Positions 9,249 to 18,566 of a DNA stretch of 64,000 nucleotides are shown piece by piece. This DNA is from Candidatus Poribacteria bacterium. Lineage in GTDB: Bacteria; Poribacteria; WGA-4E; WGA-3G. The stretch covers positions 1,260,856 to 1,324,855 of the forward strand of contig OY282374.1 in assembly GCA_958295815.1 (NCBI GenBank), written 5' to 3'. Within the stretch, counting starts at the first letter, position 1, and the number at the start of each line of letters is the position of its first letter. The position numbers were made by a program, and so were the translations under genes. A model generated the notes under the pieces. The model was given only the letters and a program-made list of their open reading frames with translations, made no database searches and was not told the DNA's origin.

Positions 9249-10616
9249 ATGTTTGGAAAAACGCGACATATCCATATCATCGGTATTGGGGGTGCTGGCT
9301 TAAGTGGCATCGCTGAAATCTTGTTAGACCTCGGCTTTCGCGTGACTGGTTCAGATATCAAAAAGTCTGATACAACAGAGCACTTGCGCGATATCGGGGC
9401 AACTGTCTTCTATGGACATGCCGCAGTACAAGTACATGGTGCCGACGTTGTCGTTGTTTCTCCAGCTATTCCTCCGGGCAATTCTGAGCTCCTCGCCGCG
9501 GAGACGCAAAAAATCCCAATTGTTAGGGGTGCCGAGATGCTCAATGAGATTACTCGGATGCGTTATAGCGTTGCAGTCAGTGGAACACACGGAAAAACAA
9601 CTACGACTGCTATGACTGCTACTGTCCTTAGCAGTCTTGACCCAACAGTGGTCGTTGGCGGAAAACTCATGAACGGAAGCCATGCCCGCAGCGGTGAAGG
9701 CGACGTTATGGTGATCGAAGCCGACGAGGCGTATGGTTCTATTGAGATGTTCTATCCAACTGTTGCTGTTGTCACTTCAGTTGATGCTGACCATCTAGAT
9801 TATTACAGTAGTGTTACCGAAATTGGGGAAACCTTTCTCAAATTCATCAATAAGGTCCCTTTTTATGGCTCTGCTGTCCTTTGCTTAGATGCTGAGAATA
9901 TTCAGAAGTTTATCCCTCGAATTGAGAAGCGGTACGTTACCTATGGTCTTGAGACCCAGGCGGACCTGATTGCTGAAGGTATTGTTGTTGACGGTCCTAC
10001 ATCCCGCTACCGAGTCCGTAAAAATGGGCATCTCTACGGCGAAATCCATCTTAAAATGCCAGGACGCCATAATATTTTGAATTCTTTGGCAGCTATAGCT
10101 GTCGGAATTGAACTTGATATTCCATTTGACCAAATTCGGAAAAGTCTTGAGTCATTTTCTGGTGTACATCGTCGTTTTGAAATACTTGGTAAAGTTAATG
10201 ATATTATCGTCGTTGATGATTATGCACATAATCCGGCGAAATTAAAAGCAGCATTGAGTGGTGCACGCGACGGTTACAAACGTCGTATCGTCGCAGTCTT
10301 TCAGCCGCATCGCTACCAACGTGTCAGGGATTTAGCGGACGAATTCTCCCGCTCCTTTTATCAGGCAGATGTACTCATTGTTACTTCAATTTATAGTGCT
10401 GGTGAAGCACCTATTGAAAATGTCACTGCTGAAAAATTGGCACAGGCTATACAGGCACACGGACATCGGCAGGTCCTCTATGTTCCAGACACAGATAAAA
10501 TCACCGACGTTCTGATGGAGATAACCCGTCCGGACGATATTGTCATTACCTTGGGAGCCGGAGACATCAGTAAAGTAGGACGAGAATTCTTAACAAGACT
10601 TCAAGCCGAAAATTAA
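9249..10616 (+). CDS. murC: UDP-MurNAc--L-alanine ligase
   Basis: A 455-aa Mur ligase attaching L-alanine to UDP-MurNAc, the first step of stem-peptide assembly. It begins with the dinucleotide-binding-like IHIIGIGGAGLSGIA and has the P-loop SGTHGKTTTT, EADEAYGS, and the C-terminal VDDYAHNPAK and FQPHRYQR motifs characteristic of MurC rather than MurD/E/F. The length is normal. The upstream gap (9159-9248) holds two AT-rich TTATAAAT repeats that may include a promoter, and a GTAAGGGC ribosome site 5' of the ATG. murB, often next to murC, is absent here. Confidence 0.96.
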   Translation: MFGKTRHIHIIGIGGAGLSGIAEILLDLGFRVTGSDIKKSDTTEHLRDIGATVFYGHAAVQVHGADVVVVSPAIPPGNSELLAAETQKIPIVRGAEMLNEITRMRYSVAVSGTHGKTTTTAMTATVLSSLDPTVVVGGKLMNGSHARSGEGDVMVIEADEAYGSIEMFYPTVAVVTSVDADHLDYYSSVTEIGETFLKFINKVPFYGSAVLCLDAENIQKFIPRIEKRYVTYGLETQADLIAEGIVVDGPTSRYRVRKNGHLYGEIHLKMPGRHNILNSLAAIAVGIELDIPFDQIRKSLESFSGVHRRFEILGKVNDIIVVDDYAHNPAKLKAALSGARDGYKRRIVAVFQPHRYQRVRDLADEFSRSFYQADVLIVTSIYSAGEAPIENVTAEKLAQAIQAHGHRQVLYVPDTDKITDVLMEITRPDDIVITLGAGDISKVGREFLTRLQAEN

Positions 10617-10714
10617 TCATTTACTGCTTCTTTTGTATCTTCTGAGTGATAGTCTCGTTTTTTATCTATAACTTTTGTTTCAGTCACGCACCGGAAAAAT
10701 AGAAAAATATTCAG

Positions 10715-11701
10715 ATGTACATTCCATTGATATTGAGCCGAGAACACGCCGCTGCGACAGACGGTACGCGAATGTTTGCTCTCTTTCGGCGCAAAAAACG
10801 TAGTGTGTATGTGCGGGAAACAGCAATGCCCGCAAGGCGACTGGATAGAGGACCTAATGCCAAGATATACGTGTACCGGCGCGTGATTTTTGCTGTCTCT
10901 ATTCTGCTTACCTTAGCTTTTATAGCGAAGGTTGTCCTCAGTTTTTTTGGTGCTGAATATGTTTCCTTTGAATTGTCTGGAAATGCGCATTATACAGAAG
11001 TACAGATTTATGATATACTGGCTGAGCAGTTAGACAATATAGTCACGGACTCTGAGGAGCGAACGGCGACTTATCTCAAAGAAAACCTAAGCTATGTCAA
11101 AGAGGCGCACGTCTCCAAGCACGTAATGAAACGTTTACTCACTATTGAAATTACCGAGCGTGAACCTTTTGCCTTACTGCGGTTTTATAAGGGTTTTAAA
11201 ACTCCACCTGTTCCGGGTACAACTGCTGATCGAGAGAGTTCGTTTTTCTTGCTGGATGTCGAGGCACATGTTTTGGAGGGTATAGAGGTTGAAGAAGCAG
11301 GAGTCCCTGTGGGTGAACGATTCCGAGAAATGGCAGTGCTTGTTGCAGCAGGGGATAAGTTACCAAAGGTCGGCACTGCTGTTCAAGCATCCGGGGTTCC
11401 GTTGGCTGTGGACGTTTTGGAAATTGCTTTGCTTCAGCAACCAGGATTTGCAATGCAGATAGAAAGGATTGACGCAAGTCGTTCGCAGCAAATTAAGATG
11501 CAGATTGAGGCACTGCCTCTACCTGTCTGGATTGCTGGAGATGCAATTGAATCCGGGCTTCATCATATCACACTACTTTTGAAGCAGCATAAGGTCCGTC
11601 TACTCCAATTTCTCAAGGTGCCTCCGGATACTACACAGCCGTATCTCGATGCAAGGTTTGAAGATTCGCTCTACTTAGGTGGTTATACTAAAACGGAGTA
11701 G
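10715..11701 (+). CDS. ftsQ: FtsQ/DivIB-like division protein with POTRA domain
   Basis: A 328-aa bitopic membrane protein. An N-terminal basic cytoplasmic segment of about 55 residues is followed by one hydrophobic helix (VIFAVSILLTLAFIAKVVL) and a periplasmic part. That part begins VSFELSGNAHYTEVQIYDIL, a POTRA-like start, and later has the LTIEITEREPFALL strand typical of FtsQ. The position between murC and ftsA supports the assignment. FtsQ links the Z-ring to septal synthesis through FtsB/FtsL. Sequence conservation in this family is low, so the call leans on topology and synteny. An alternative start is Met20 (10772). Confidence 0.85.
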   Translation: MYIPLILSREHAAATDGTRMFALFRRKKRSVYVRETAMPARRLDRGPNAKIYVYRRVIFAVSILLTLAFIAKVVLSFFGAEYVSFELSGNAHYTEVQIYDILAEQLDNIVTDSEERTATYLKENLSYVKEAHVSKHVMKRLLTIEITEREPFALLRFYKGFKTPPVPGTTADRESSFFLLDVEAHVLEGIEVEEAGVPVGERFREMAVLVAAGDKLPKVGTAVQASGVPLAVDVLEIALLQQPGFAMQIERIDASRSQQIKMQIEALPLPVWIAGDAIESGLHHITLLLKQHKVRLLQFLKVPPDTTQPYLDARFEDSLYLGGYTKTE

Positions 11702-11838
11702 CATCTATTTTGTAAATATCGAATCGTGGAGAATACAGAACGCCGCTATATCGGACTTGTGAGATGAATCGTAAGTGAGCATCTCAACTCGGACTACCGG
11801 GAACTGACAATATTCGTACAGATTTTCTTCAGAGAAAA

Positions 11839-11847
11839 AGGAGGTGA
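11839..11847 (+). promoter_or_regulatory. strong Shine-Dalgarno site of ftsA
   Basis: AGGAGGTGA, a near-perfect anti-16S complement, lies 9 bases before the ftsA ATG at 11857. The 155-bp gap after ftsQ carries no other obvious gene. This strong site contrasts with the weak one directly in front of the ftsZ ATG. Confidence 0.85.
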
Positions 11848-11856
11848 AAAACCTAA

Positions 11857-13080
11857 ATGCCTAAACAGAATGTTATCGCGGGACTTGATATCGGATCAAG
11901 CAAAATTTCGGTGATCGTTGGGAATACACTGCACGGGAGCACTGAAAAAATAGGAATCGTCGGTGTTGGACACGCACCTTCCAAGGGGCTTCGAGGAGGA
12001 GTCGTTGTTGACATCAATCAAACAGCCGAAGCTATCCGCAAAGCCATATCCAGCGCAGAATTAATGGCAGGGGTCAAAATAGATTCTGTCTGTGTTGGAA
12101 TTTCTGGTGAGCATATCATTGGTCAAACGTCCCATGGTGTTGTTTCAGTCGCCAATACCGAAATTTCGCGGGAAGATGTTGAGCGAGCGATGGTCGCGGC
12201 AAAGGCAATCTCCATTCCATCCGACCGAGAAAATCTCCATGTCATTCAACAAAGTTTCGTCGTTGACGCACAGAGCCGTATCAGAGAACCTGTTGGAATG
12301 TCTGGAGCACGTCTTGAAGCTTATGCTTATATCATTACTGGCGGGACCACAGCTATTCAGAATCTGCTCAATAGTATTGAAAAGGCAGGCGTGCCTATTG
12401 TCGAAACACTCGTCGCAGCACCCCTCGCCGCATCTCAAGCAGTTCTCTCAAGGGATGAACGTGAAGTCGGGATTGCACTCGTTGACATCGGTGATGGAAC
12501 AACTGAAATCATCATTTATAAAGAGGACTCTATCCAACATACAGCCGTAATTCCAGTCGGAGGGCAACATATCACTAACGACATCGCTCAATACCTAAAA
12601 GTTACCCTCCCGGAAGCAGAGGAACTGAAGATTCATCGAGGATGTGCCTGGACAGAATTGGTGACGGTGGATGATGTCCAGCCGATTCCAGTGGCTACGG
12701 ATGCAAAGCCGCGTTTTATTGATCGCTATGAACTTGCCCAAATTATCGAATACCGTATGGCGGAAATAATCGAGATTATTGGCTATGAATTGGGAGATAC
12801 CCCACTTCCAGGCGGGCTCGTGTTCACTGGTGGGACCGCACTCATTGATGGACTCCAAGAACTTGCTGAAGCCATGCTCCAACTCCGCGTGCAAATCGGA
12901 TATCCCAAAGGAATACAAGGATTAACTGATCGCGTTAATCATCCTATGTATGCTGCTGGCATAGGGCTCGGACTTTACGGAGAGAATTTGAGGCAGCAAG
13001 AACATGAAATTCAGTTACGCCAGCGCGGTAATACCTTTGGAGCATTCTTGCAACGAATCAAAGAGTGGTTTGGGTATTAA
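11857..13080 (+). CDS. ftsA: FtsA, actin-like Z-ring membrane anchor
   Basis: A 407-aa actin/HSP70-fold ATPase. The phosphate-1 motif is GLDIGSSKISVIVG near the N-terminus, phosphate-2 is VDIGDGTTEI, and the adenosine motif is FTGGTALIDG. The extra 1C domain region (SVCVGISGEHI) is present. The last residues, FLQRIKEWFGY, can form the amphipathic membrane-targeting helix. FtsA tethers FtsZ filaments to the inner membrane. It has a strong ribosome site and is followed by ftsZ after 198 bp, a gap that contains a separate promoter. Confidence 0.97.
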   Translation: MPKQNVIAGLDIGSSKISVIVGNTLHGSTEKIGIVGVGHAPSKGLRGGVVVDINQTAEAIRKAISSAELMAGVKIDSVCVGISGEHIIGQTSHGVVSVANTEISREDVERAMVAAKAISIPSDRENLHVIQQSFVVDAQSRIREPVGMSGARLEAYAYIITGGTTAIQNLLNSIEKAGVPIVETLVAAPLAASQAVLSRDEREVGIALVDIGDGTTEIIIYKEDSIQHTAVIPVGGQHITNDIAQYLKVTLPEAEELKIHRGCAWTELVTVDDVQPIPVATDAKPRFIDRYELAQIIEYRMAEIIEIIGYELGDTPLPGGLVFTGGTALIDGLQELAEAMLQLRVQIGYPKGIQGLTDRVNHPMYAAGIGLGLYGENLRQQEHEIQLRQRGNTFGAFLQRIKEWFGY

Positions 13081-13132
13081 ACCGACCACTTCATATATCG
13101 ATGGTTATCCACACTGAACTTATTAGGAATAC

Positions 13133-13161
13133 TTGACTTAAGTCGTATAATAGCGTATAAT
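13133..13161 (+). promoter_or_regulatory. sigma70-type promoter of ftsZ
   Basis: A TTGACT -35 box (13133-13138) and TATAAT -10 box (13156-13161) are separated by exactly 17 bp. A second TATAAT at 13146-13151 is spaced too closely to use the same -35. Transcription should start near 13167-13169, right at an ATG that opens the upstream ORF. ftsZ thus has its own promoter downstream of ftsA. Confidence 0.85.
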
Positions 13162-13166
13162 TTAAC

Positions 13167-13292
13167 ATGAAAAAAGCGGATCCAATGAAATTTGTTCCGG
13201 AACCTCAGTCTGGAGATTGGGGCTACAAGATAGGAGGAATTAGGTTGCTGTGGCTTCTAATAGTAACTGAAATCCAAAATGATAGAATTTGA
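13167..13292 (+). CDS. possible upstream leader ORF overlapping the ftsZ start
   Basis: A 41-codon frame opens at an ATG at the expected transcription start and ends at a TGA at 13290-13292, inside ftsZ. Within it, a perfect AGGAGG (13232-13237) precedes an in-frame TTG at 13245, giving a 15-residue peptide MLWLLIVTEIQNDRI that ends at the same stop. It overlaps the ftsZ ATG (13279) by 14 bases. I see no homology to a known protein. It may be a translated leader coupling ribosomes to ftsZ, or chance. Coding status is uncertain. Confidence 0.4.
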   Translation: MKKADPMKFVPEPQSGDWGYKIGGIRLLWLLIVTEIQNDRI

Positions 13293-14583
13293 ACAAGAAG
13301 AATTTGAGAACTTACGTGCCAAGATTAAAGTCGTTGGCGTCGGCGGAGCAGGTGGGAACGCTGTCAAACGAATGATTGAAGCAGGACTTACCGGCATAGA
13401 ATTTTACGCCGTTAATACAGATCAACAGGCACTCCTGACTTGCCGCGGGGCTACCCAAATACAGATCGGTGTTAACACTACTGAGGGATTAGGATCTGGG
13501 GCTGATCCTGAGATCGGTAGAAAAGCCGCTGAAGAAGACAGAGAACATCTGCAAACAATCGTTGAAAACGCCAACATGGTCTTCATCACTGCGGGTATGG
13601 GCGGTGGCACCGGGACAGGGGCAGCACCTCTCATCGCTTCACTCGCCAAAGAGCGCGGGGCTCTTACTATCGGCGTTGTAACCAGACCCTTTAACTTTGA
13701 AGGACAGCGCCGCGCAGACCAAGCCGAAACAGGGCTTGAAGAACTTCGTGCCGCAGCGGATTCTGTAATTGTTGTACCAAACCAACGCCTCATTGACACT
13801 ATGGATAGGAAACTGCCAATTCGAGATGCATTCCGCATCGGAGACGAAATCCTCCTACATGGTGTTCAGAGTATCTCTGATATCATCACTGAGGCTGGCG
13901 AAATTAACGTTGACTTCGCTGATGTTGAATCCATTATGCGGGGTGCAGGCAGTGCGCTGATGGGAATGGGACATGCAACAGGTGATAATCGCTCAAAGAT
14001 CGCTGCAGAACAAGCTATCAGCTCCCCGCTGCTTGAACAGACCAACATCGCCGGAGCTATCGGGATGATTGTCAATATTACCGCACCACCTGATTTTATG
14101 ATGTACGAACTTGATGACGCGATGCAGGTTATTAAAGACACTGCCCGAGACGCACAAATCATCTTTGGACTTGTCTATAAGGATGAATTGGAACTCGGAG
14201 ATGAAGTTCGCGTAACTGTCATCGCAACAGGTTTCGATTTTGATGGGACCGATGCCTTAGGCAACCCGGACAGAGGCTACGCCGCACGGTATGATGAGGC
14301 AGATGCTTATCAAAGACAGCCAGGGCCTGCACACGAAGAACGTACGCCAGGTCCCAGCAGGACCAGACCCGGTACCAGCAGAACTCTACCAAGTAGGTCT
14401 GTTGCCCCCGTTCGTGGACGGAGATCCGATGCTGAATCACCTGCGGAGCAAGAAGATCAACCGCCTCAGACGCGACAGCCCAGATCAGCACGTGGAAAGG
14501 AAAACGCACAGCAACGAGGTAATACAGACTGGGAAATTCCCGCATTTCTCCGCGTTCAAAAAAGAGGGCAGAATAACAAATAG
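13279..14583 (+). CDS. ftsZ: FtsZ, tubulin-like division GTPase
   Basis: A 434-aa FtsZ. The GTP-binding tubulin signature GGGTGTG is at residues 108-114. The N-terminal VGVGGAGGNAV loop and the synergy-loop region NVDFADVESIM are present. A proline/arginine-rich linker of about 100 residues leads to the C-terminal peptide IPAFLRVQ, which binds FtsA and similar partners. FtsZ polymerises at mid-cell to direct septation. The ATG at 13279 is the only sensible start because a TAA lies in frame at 13264, yet it has a poor ribosome site of its own. The good AGGAGG is 41 bp upstream in front of the leader ORF. Confidence 0.98.
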   Translation: MIEFEQEEFENLRAKIKVVGVGGAGGNAVKRMIEAGLTGIEFYAVNTDQQALLTCRGATQIQIGVNTTEGLGSGADPEIGRKAAEEDREHLQTIVENANMVFITAGMGGGTGTGAAPLIASLAKERGALTIGVVTRPFNFEGQRRADQAETGLEELRAAADSVIVVPNQRLIDTMDRKLPIRDAFRIGDEILLHGVQSISDIITEAGEINVDFADVESIMRGAGSALMGMGHATGDNRSKIAAEQAISSPLLEQTNIAGAIGMIVNITAPPDFMMYELDDAMQVIKDTARDAQIIFGLVYKDELELGDEVRVTVIATGFDFDGTDALGNPDRGYAARYDEADAYQRQPGPAHEERTPGPSRTRPGTSRTLPSRSVAPVRGRRSDAESPAEQEDQPPQTRQPRSARGKENAQQRGNTDWEIPAFLRVQKRGQNNK

Positions 14584-14625
14584 AAGTTACCTCTGTAGTG
14601 TCTTCCTATCAGTACCGCTTTTTTC

Positions 14626-14655
14626 AGTAGCCTCGATTTCGCTATCGGGGCTACT
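14626..14655. terminator. strong hairpin after ftsZ
   Basis: AGTAGCC (14626-14632) pairs with GGCTACT (14649-14655). An inner CGAT/ATCG helix and one T-G wobble lengthen it to 12 pairs around a 6-nt loop, 43 bp after the ftsZ stop. No U-run follows, so it is either a non-canonical terminator or a 3' mRNA-stabilising structure marking the end of the dcw cluster. Confidence 0.5.
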
Positions 14656-14723
14656 TAATAAATCGAAACCGTATCATTTTTTCTTTTCGGGGCGTTTTCA
14701 AGCGCACCTTAATAAGTCCGAGG

Positions 14724-16454
14724 ATGACAGTGAATTTACGTCAACACTATCAACGTCTCCGTAGCGAAGAACACGGCGGATATGATAATTTCAGGAAACC
14801 GAACAAATTCGCACTCGTCTATCCGAGTACCTATGAACTTGGGATGTCGAGCTTGGGTGTTCAGGTTATCTATGCTACCCTCAACGGTAGAGCGGATACC
14901 GCTTGTGAGCGCGTTTTTGTGCCTGAATCTAATTATTTGCACCAACTTGTTAAACAGAAAAATCCGCTTTTCTCGTTTGAGACGCAAACAGCACTGAATC
15001 GGTTCGATATCGTTGGGTTCTCTGTCTCCTTTGAATCCGATTATGTGAACATTCCGCGAACCTTGGAGTTGTCAAACATCCCGCCACTTGCCGAAGAACG
15101 CACAGAATGGGATCCACTTATCATCGCTGGTGGCATCAATATTTCCTACAATCCTGAACCTATTGCTGATTTTGTTGATGTCTTCGTTGTGGGTGAAGCT
15201 GAGCTTATCGTTCATCAACTCATGGAACATTTTAACGAGTGGAAGCATAGTGGTGCTCCCAAGAGCGAGTTGCTTGAAACCCTCGCGACTGTTCCAGGTC
15301 TCTATGTCCCGAGTTTCTATGACGTAACTTATCAAGATGATGGCACGATTGATGCTGTCTCCCCTAAACCTGGTATAGCACCCCAGATTCGCGCCGGTGC
15401 GGTGCCCCAGCTTGATGATGTTGAGACGTGCACGCACATCCATACTCCGAATACTGAATTTTCACATGCACATCTTATTGAAATCGTGCGAGGATGTGGA
15501 AGACAATGCCGTTTCTGTGTCGCAGACTATGCCCGCCGATGGCCACGCCGCCGCTCTGTAGAGAATACCCTTGCCCTTGCAGAACGGGCGCGAGGCATTA
15601 CTGACAGGATTGGACTCGTTGGTGCCTCTATCTCCGACCATCCCCAAATCGACGAAATCGCTACAGGTCTCGTTGAGCGTGGGTTCCGTATTTCCTGTGC
15701 TTCACTCCGCGCTGAAACTGTTCGTGCGCCTTTGCTTGACGCACTCGCCGACAGCGACCAAGGTACGATTACCATCGCACCAGAAGTCGCGACTGAGAAA
15801 CTCCAAAAAGTAGTCAATAAAGCCATTCCGCGCGAACGCCTTTATTATGTCTTTGAAGAAGCGTTAAAACGCGATATTCTGAACCTCCGTCTATACTTTC
15901 TTATCGGTGTTCCACATGAAACACCAGCGGATGTGGAAGCTATTGTTGATATGGCGAAAGAGATGCGTACGATACTAATGCCACACGCAAAGCGGACAGG
16001 CAGGATGGCACGTATCAGTTTTACTATTTCTCCAATGGTCCCTAAACCGCATACGCCTTTCCAATGGGTAGCGATGGAGCCACCCAAAACCATTTCCCGA
16101 AAACTTGATTTTCTAAAACGTGAAATCAACCAGCTGGGTAGCATAAAAGTTGGCTCCGCAAGCGCAAGGCTTGCACACCAAGAAGCTGTTTTCGCACGTG
16201 GTGACCGACGGCTTGGAAAGGTTATATTAGAACTCGCACGCGGGACGTCATGGAACCAAGCCTTCCGTAAGTATGGGTTACTACCACATTTTTATGCCAC
16301 ACGTCAACGTCCGCTGCATGAGGTCAATCCGTGGGATCATCTCGATCTCAACGTCAAACCCCAATTTTTACAACTTGAATTCAACAAGCACGAAAAAGGT
16401 TTTACGACCAGTGAGTGTGACACGACCGTTTGTAAAAAATGTGGTGCTTGTTAG
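14724..16454 (+). CDS. B12-binding radical SAM protein (TIGR03960-like)
   Basis: A 576-aa protein with the N-terminal features of the TIGR03960 family: an ALVYPSTYELGMSSLG start, a B12-binding-like region to about residue 190 and a radical SAM core. The cluster motif is CGRQCRFC in IVRGCGRQCRFCVADY, the CxxxCxxC that binds a 4Fe-4S cluster and SAM. The C-terminus ends in a CDTTVCKKCGAC cysteine cluster that may bind another metal or cluster. In many bacteria this family adjoins or is fused to a DUF2344 protein and ribosome or RNase genes; no such neighbour is seen here. The precise reaction is not established to my knowledge. Confidence 0.85.
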   Translation: MTVNLRQHYQRLRSEEHGGYDNFRKPNKFALVYPSTYELGMSSLGVQVIYATLNGRADTACERVFVPESNYLHQLVKQKNPLFSFETQTALNRFDIVGFSVSFESDYVNIPRTLELSNIPPLAEERTEWDPLIIAGGINISYNPEPIADFVDVFVVGEAELIVHQLMEHFNEWKHSGAPKSELLETLATVPGLYVPSFYDVTYQDDGTIDAVSPKPGIAPQIRAGAVPQLDDVETCTHIHTPNTEFSHAHLIEIVRGCGRQCRFCVADYARRWPRRRSVENTLALAERARGITDRIGLVGASISDHPQIDEIATGLVERGFRISCASLRAETVRAPLLDALADSDQGTITIAPEVATEKLQKVVNKAIPRERLYYVFEEALKRDILNLRLYFLIGVPHETPADVEAIVDMAKEMRTILMPHAKRTGRMARISFTISPMVPKPHTPFQWVAMEPPKTISRKLDFLKREINQLGSIKVGSASARLAHQEAVFARGDRRLGKVILELARGTSWNQAFRKYGLLPHFYATRQRPLHEVNPWDHLDLNVKPQFLQLEFNKHEKGFTTSECDTTVCKKCGAC

Positions 16455-16541
16455 CTCGGGCGCGCTACCATTGATTAACAACAAAATCCCGTTTGCAATT
16501 TAGCAAGTCTTACCGTATTTTTCCTTGAAGGAGGAATCACC

Positions 16542-17318
16542 GTGTACAAATTCGGACAATTTATAGGACGACTTGTCATAGTGTTTATAGTGCTCACTCT
16601 TACGACGCCTTTGTATGCAGGACTGGATGATAAATCCCTCGTTTTATACCTCTCTTTTGATGAGGGAAAAGGCGGAGATGCCGCAGACGGTTCTGTACAC
16701 GGTCATGATGGTGAACTCGTCCAAAATCCATCATGGGTGGACGGTCAGTTCGGCAAAGCATTGGAATTTGATGGAACCAAAGGGCAACATGTCATGGTGC
16801 CGATCAACGACACTTTACAGTTAAGAGAACAATTCTCTATCGCTTTTTGGGTTAAGCGTGGCGATGCCCAAATTCGGGACTGGAATTATATGGTGACAGC
16901 AGGATCCTTGAAATGGGCATCAATTTTTCAGAACGCCAGTAGTAAAACCTTTTTCTGGTCGACATCTGGTGGGGCTTGGGCACAGAAAGCCGTCAGTAAT
17001 GATATCCAACCTGATGATTGGGTGCATTTAGCGGTCACACATGATACCAAATCAAAAGTCGTCATCTACAATGATGGGGAAGAAGCTGGTGGCGGACCTA
17101 AACCACCACCTGTCGATGAGATTGACGGTTCTGTCATGGTTGGTGCTCGCCACCCAGGTCAAGAATTTTTCACGGGTATCATTGATGAGGTGTTTGTCTT
17201 CAATCGGATCATCACCGAGGCGGAAATCAGCGAAATTATGAGTGGCGATTTTCTTCCCGTGGAGCCCGCAGAAAAACTCACTACAACATGGGGGAGTATT
17301 AAAGCAGATCGCGATTAA
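16542..17318 (+). CDS. secreted LamG/concanavalin-A-like domain protein
   Basis: A 258-aa protein starting at a GTG preceded by GAAGGAGG. The first 26 residues form a signal peptide (VIVFIVLTLTTPLYAG). The rest is one LamG-type jelly-roll: LSFDEGKGGDAADGS, LEFDGTKGQHVMVP, FSIAFWVKRG, WVHLAVTHDTKSKVVIYNDG and FTGIIDEVFVFNRIIT are the standard strand blocks. It is probably a secreted or surface carbohydrate- or protein-binding protein. The last residues, KLTTTWGSIKADRD, carry a signature also found at the end of the unrelated gene at 24951. A palindrome follows the stop. Confidence 0.85.
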   Translation: MYKFGQFIGRLVIVFIVLTLTTPLYAGLDDKSLVLYLSFDEGKGGDAADGSVHGHDGELVQNPSWVDGQFGKALEFDGTKGQHVMVPINDTLQLREQFSIAFWVKRGDAQIRDWNYMVTAGSLKWASIFQNASSKTFFWSTSGGAWAQKAVSNDIQPDDWVHLAVTHDTKSKVVIYNDGEEAGGGPKPPPVDEIDGSVMVGARHPGQEFFTGIIDEVFVFNRIITEAEISEIMSGDFLPVEPAEKLTTTWGSIKADRD

Positions 17319-17337
17319 CAGGGCACTAAAATAGGTA

Positions 17338-17359
17338 GGCGAGGTTTTCTAACCTCGCC
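17338..17359. repeat. dispersed intergenic palindrome, copy 1 (GGCGAGGTT arms)
   Basis: GGCGAGGTT, loop TTCT, AACCTCGCC: 9-bp perfect arms with a 4-nt loop, 19 bp after the LamG gene stop. The same arms recur at 24882-24903 with loop GGAA. No T-run follows, so it is more likely a REP-like dispersed element than a simple terminator. Confidence 0.8.
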
Positions 17360-17420
17360 GGTCACAATGTCCAATTTTAATATCTACTCTAAATAGCCCT
17401 AAATACTGGAGGGAAAGCGC

Positions 17421-18566
17421 ATGCTAAAATATTTCTCCATATTTATCCTCTTCAGTGTTTTTGGGAGTCCAGCCTTATCCAACCTCCCACCTGCTAAGAA
17501 GCATTATATAGATGCTGATGCCTATCATGCTATTGGAAAGTTTGAGCAAGCCATCTCCGAGTACAAGAAAGCCATCGCACTTGATCCAGATTCCCCTATC
17601 TTCTACAACAGACTCGGTATTGCATATTCCGAACTCAAGCAATACGGTGCCGCGCTTGATGCTTATCAATTGGCGTTAGCGTTATCTCCTATGATAGCTG
17701 AACCGCACTATAATATTGGGTTGGTTTACCTCAAGAAGGGAGACCTCTCCGATGCTACTGAAGCGTTTAAACGTGCGATTGTCCTCGATCCGAAATGGGA
17801 AGATCCATATGTCGGGCTTGGTGAAGTCCACTTGAAACAAGGTTATTTTGAACGGGCTGCACAGGTGTATGAAAAAGCTGTACAGCTCAACCCAAAAGGG
17901 GTAGGTGCAATTTTGGGGTTGGGTAAGGTCTATGCTAAGCATGGACGCTTGGATGATGCAATTATTGCCTTCAAGAAAACGATTAAAATTCAGGTGGACA
18001 ACACAGAGGCGCATTATCAACTTGCTCAAGCCTATATCAAGCAAGGAGAAAAGGAAAAGGCTGCCGCAAAGATGGAATTCTTCAAAGTGCTGCGTCAGAC
18101 CGATCCGCTTCTTGAGGAAGCCGAGATGTGGGTGAAAAGACATCCTAATGACGCAAGAGGCTATAGCAATCTCGGTATCGTTTACCTCGCCCGCCATCGA
18201 TTTTCGGACGCAATTGCCAGCTATAAACGTGCGATCTCTCTCGACCCAACTTTAGCCACCGCGCATTACAATTTGGGACATGCTTATCATAAACAGGAAA
18301 AGATTAAACTCGCCATTGCAGCATATCGGGAGGCACTCGCTATTGATGCCACGCTCGCTATCGCACATAATAATATCGCTGTTTGCTATATTGAATCAAA
18401 ATCGGACCTCGATAAAGCACTGTTCCATTCACGAACCGCTGTCCATCTTATCCCAGATGAGGCAAATTATTGGGATACGCTTGCTCAGATTTGCACCCTT
18501 CTTGGATTAGAAGGTGAAGCACTACACGCGCGTGAGAAACAGGAAGCCTGTGCCAGCGAAGAATGA
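17421..18566 (+). CDS. secreted/periplasmic TPR repeat protein
   Basis: A 381-aa protein with an N-terminal signal peptide (YFSIFILFSVFGSPALS) followed by about nine tetratricopeptide repeats. Repeated units such as A.YHAIGKFEQAISEYKKAIALDP, AHYNLGHAYHKQ and AHNNIAVCYIE are evident. TPR arrays mediate protein-protein contacts; the partner is unknown. The stop overlaps the start of the CRTAC1-like gene by 4 bases (ATGA at 18563-18566), indicating translational coupling and probable joint function. The ATG at 17421 follows CTGGAGGG. Confidence 0.9.
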   Translation: MLKYFSIFILFSVFGSPALSNLPPAKKHYIDADAYHAIGKFEQAISEYKKAIALDPDSPIFYNRLGIAYSELKQYGAALDAYQLALALSPMIAEPHYNIGLVYLKKGDLSDATEAFKRAIVLDPKWEDPYVGLGEVHLKQGYFERAAQVYEKAVQLNPKGVGAILGLGKVYAKHGRLDDAIIAFKKTIKIQVDNTEAHYQLAQAYIKQGEKEKAAAKMEFFKVLRQTDPLLEEAEMWVKRHPNDARGYSNLGIVYLARHRFSDAIASYKRAISLDPTLATAHYNLGHAYHKQEKIKLAIAAYREALAIDATLAIAHNNIAVCYIESKSDLDKALFHSRTAVHLIPDEANYWDTLAQICTLLGLEGEALHAREKQEACASEE

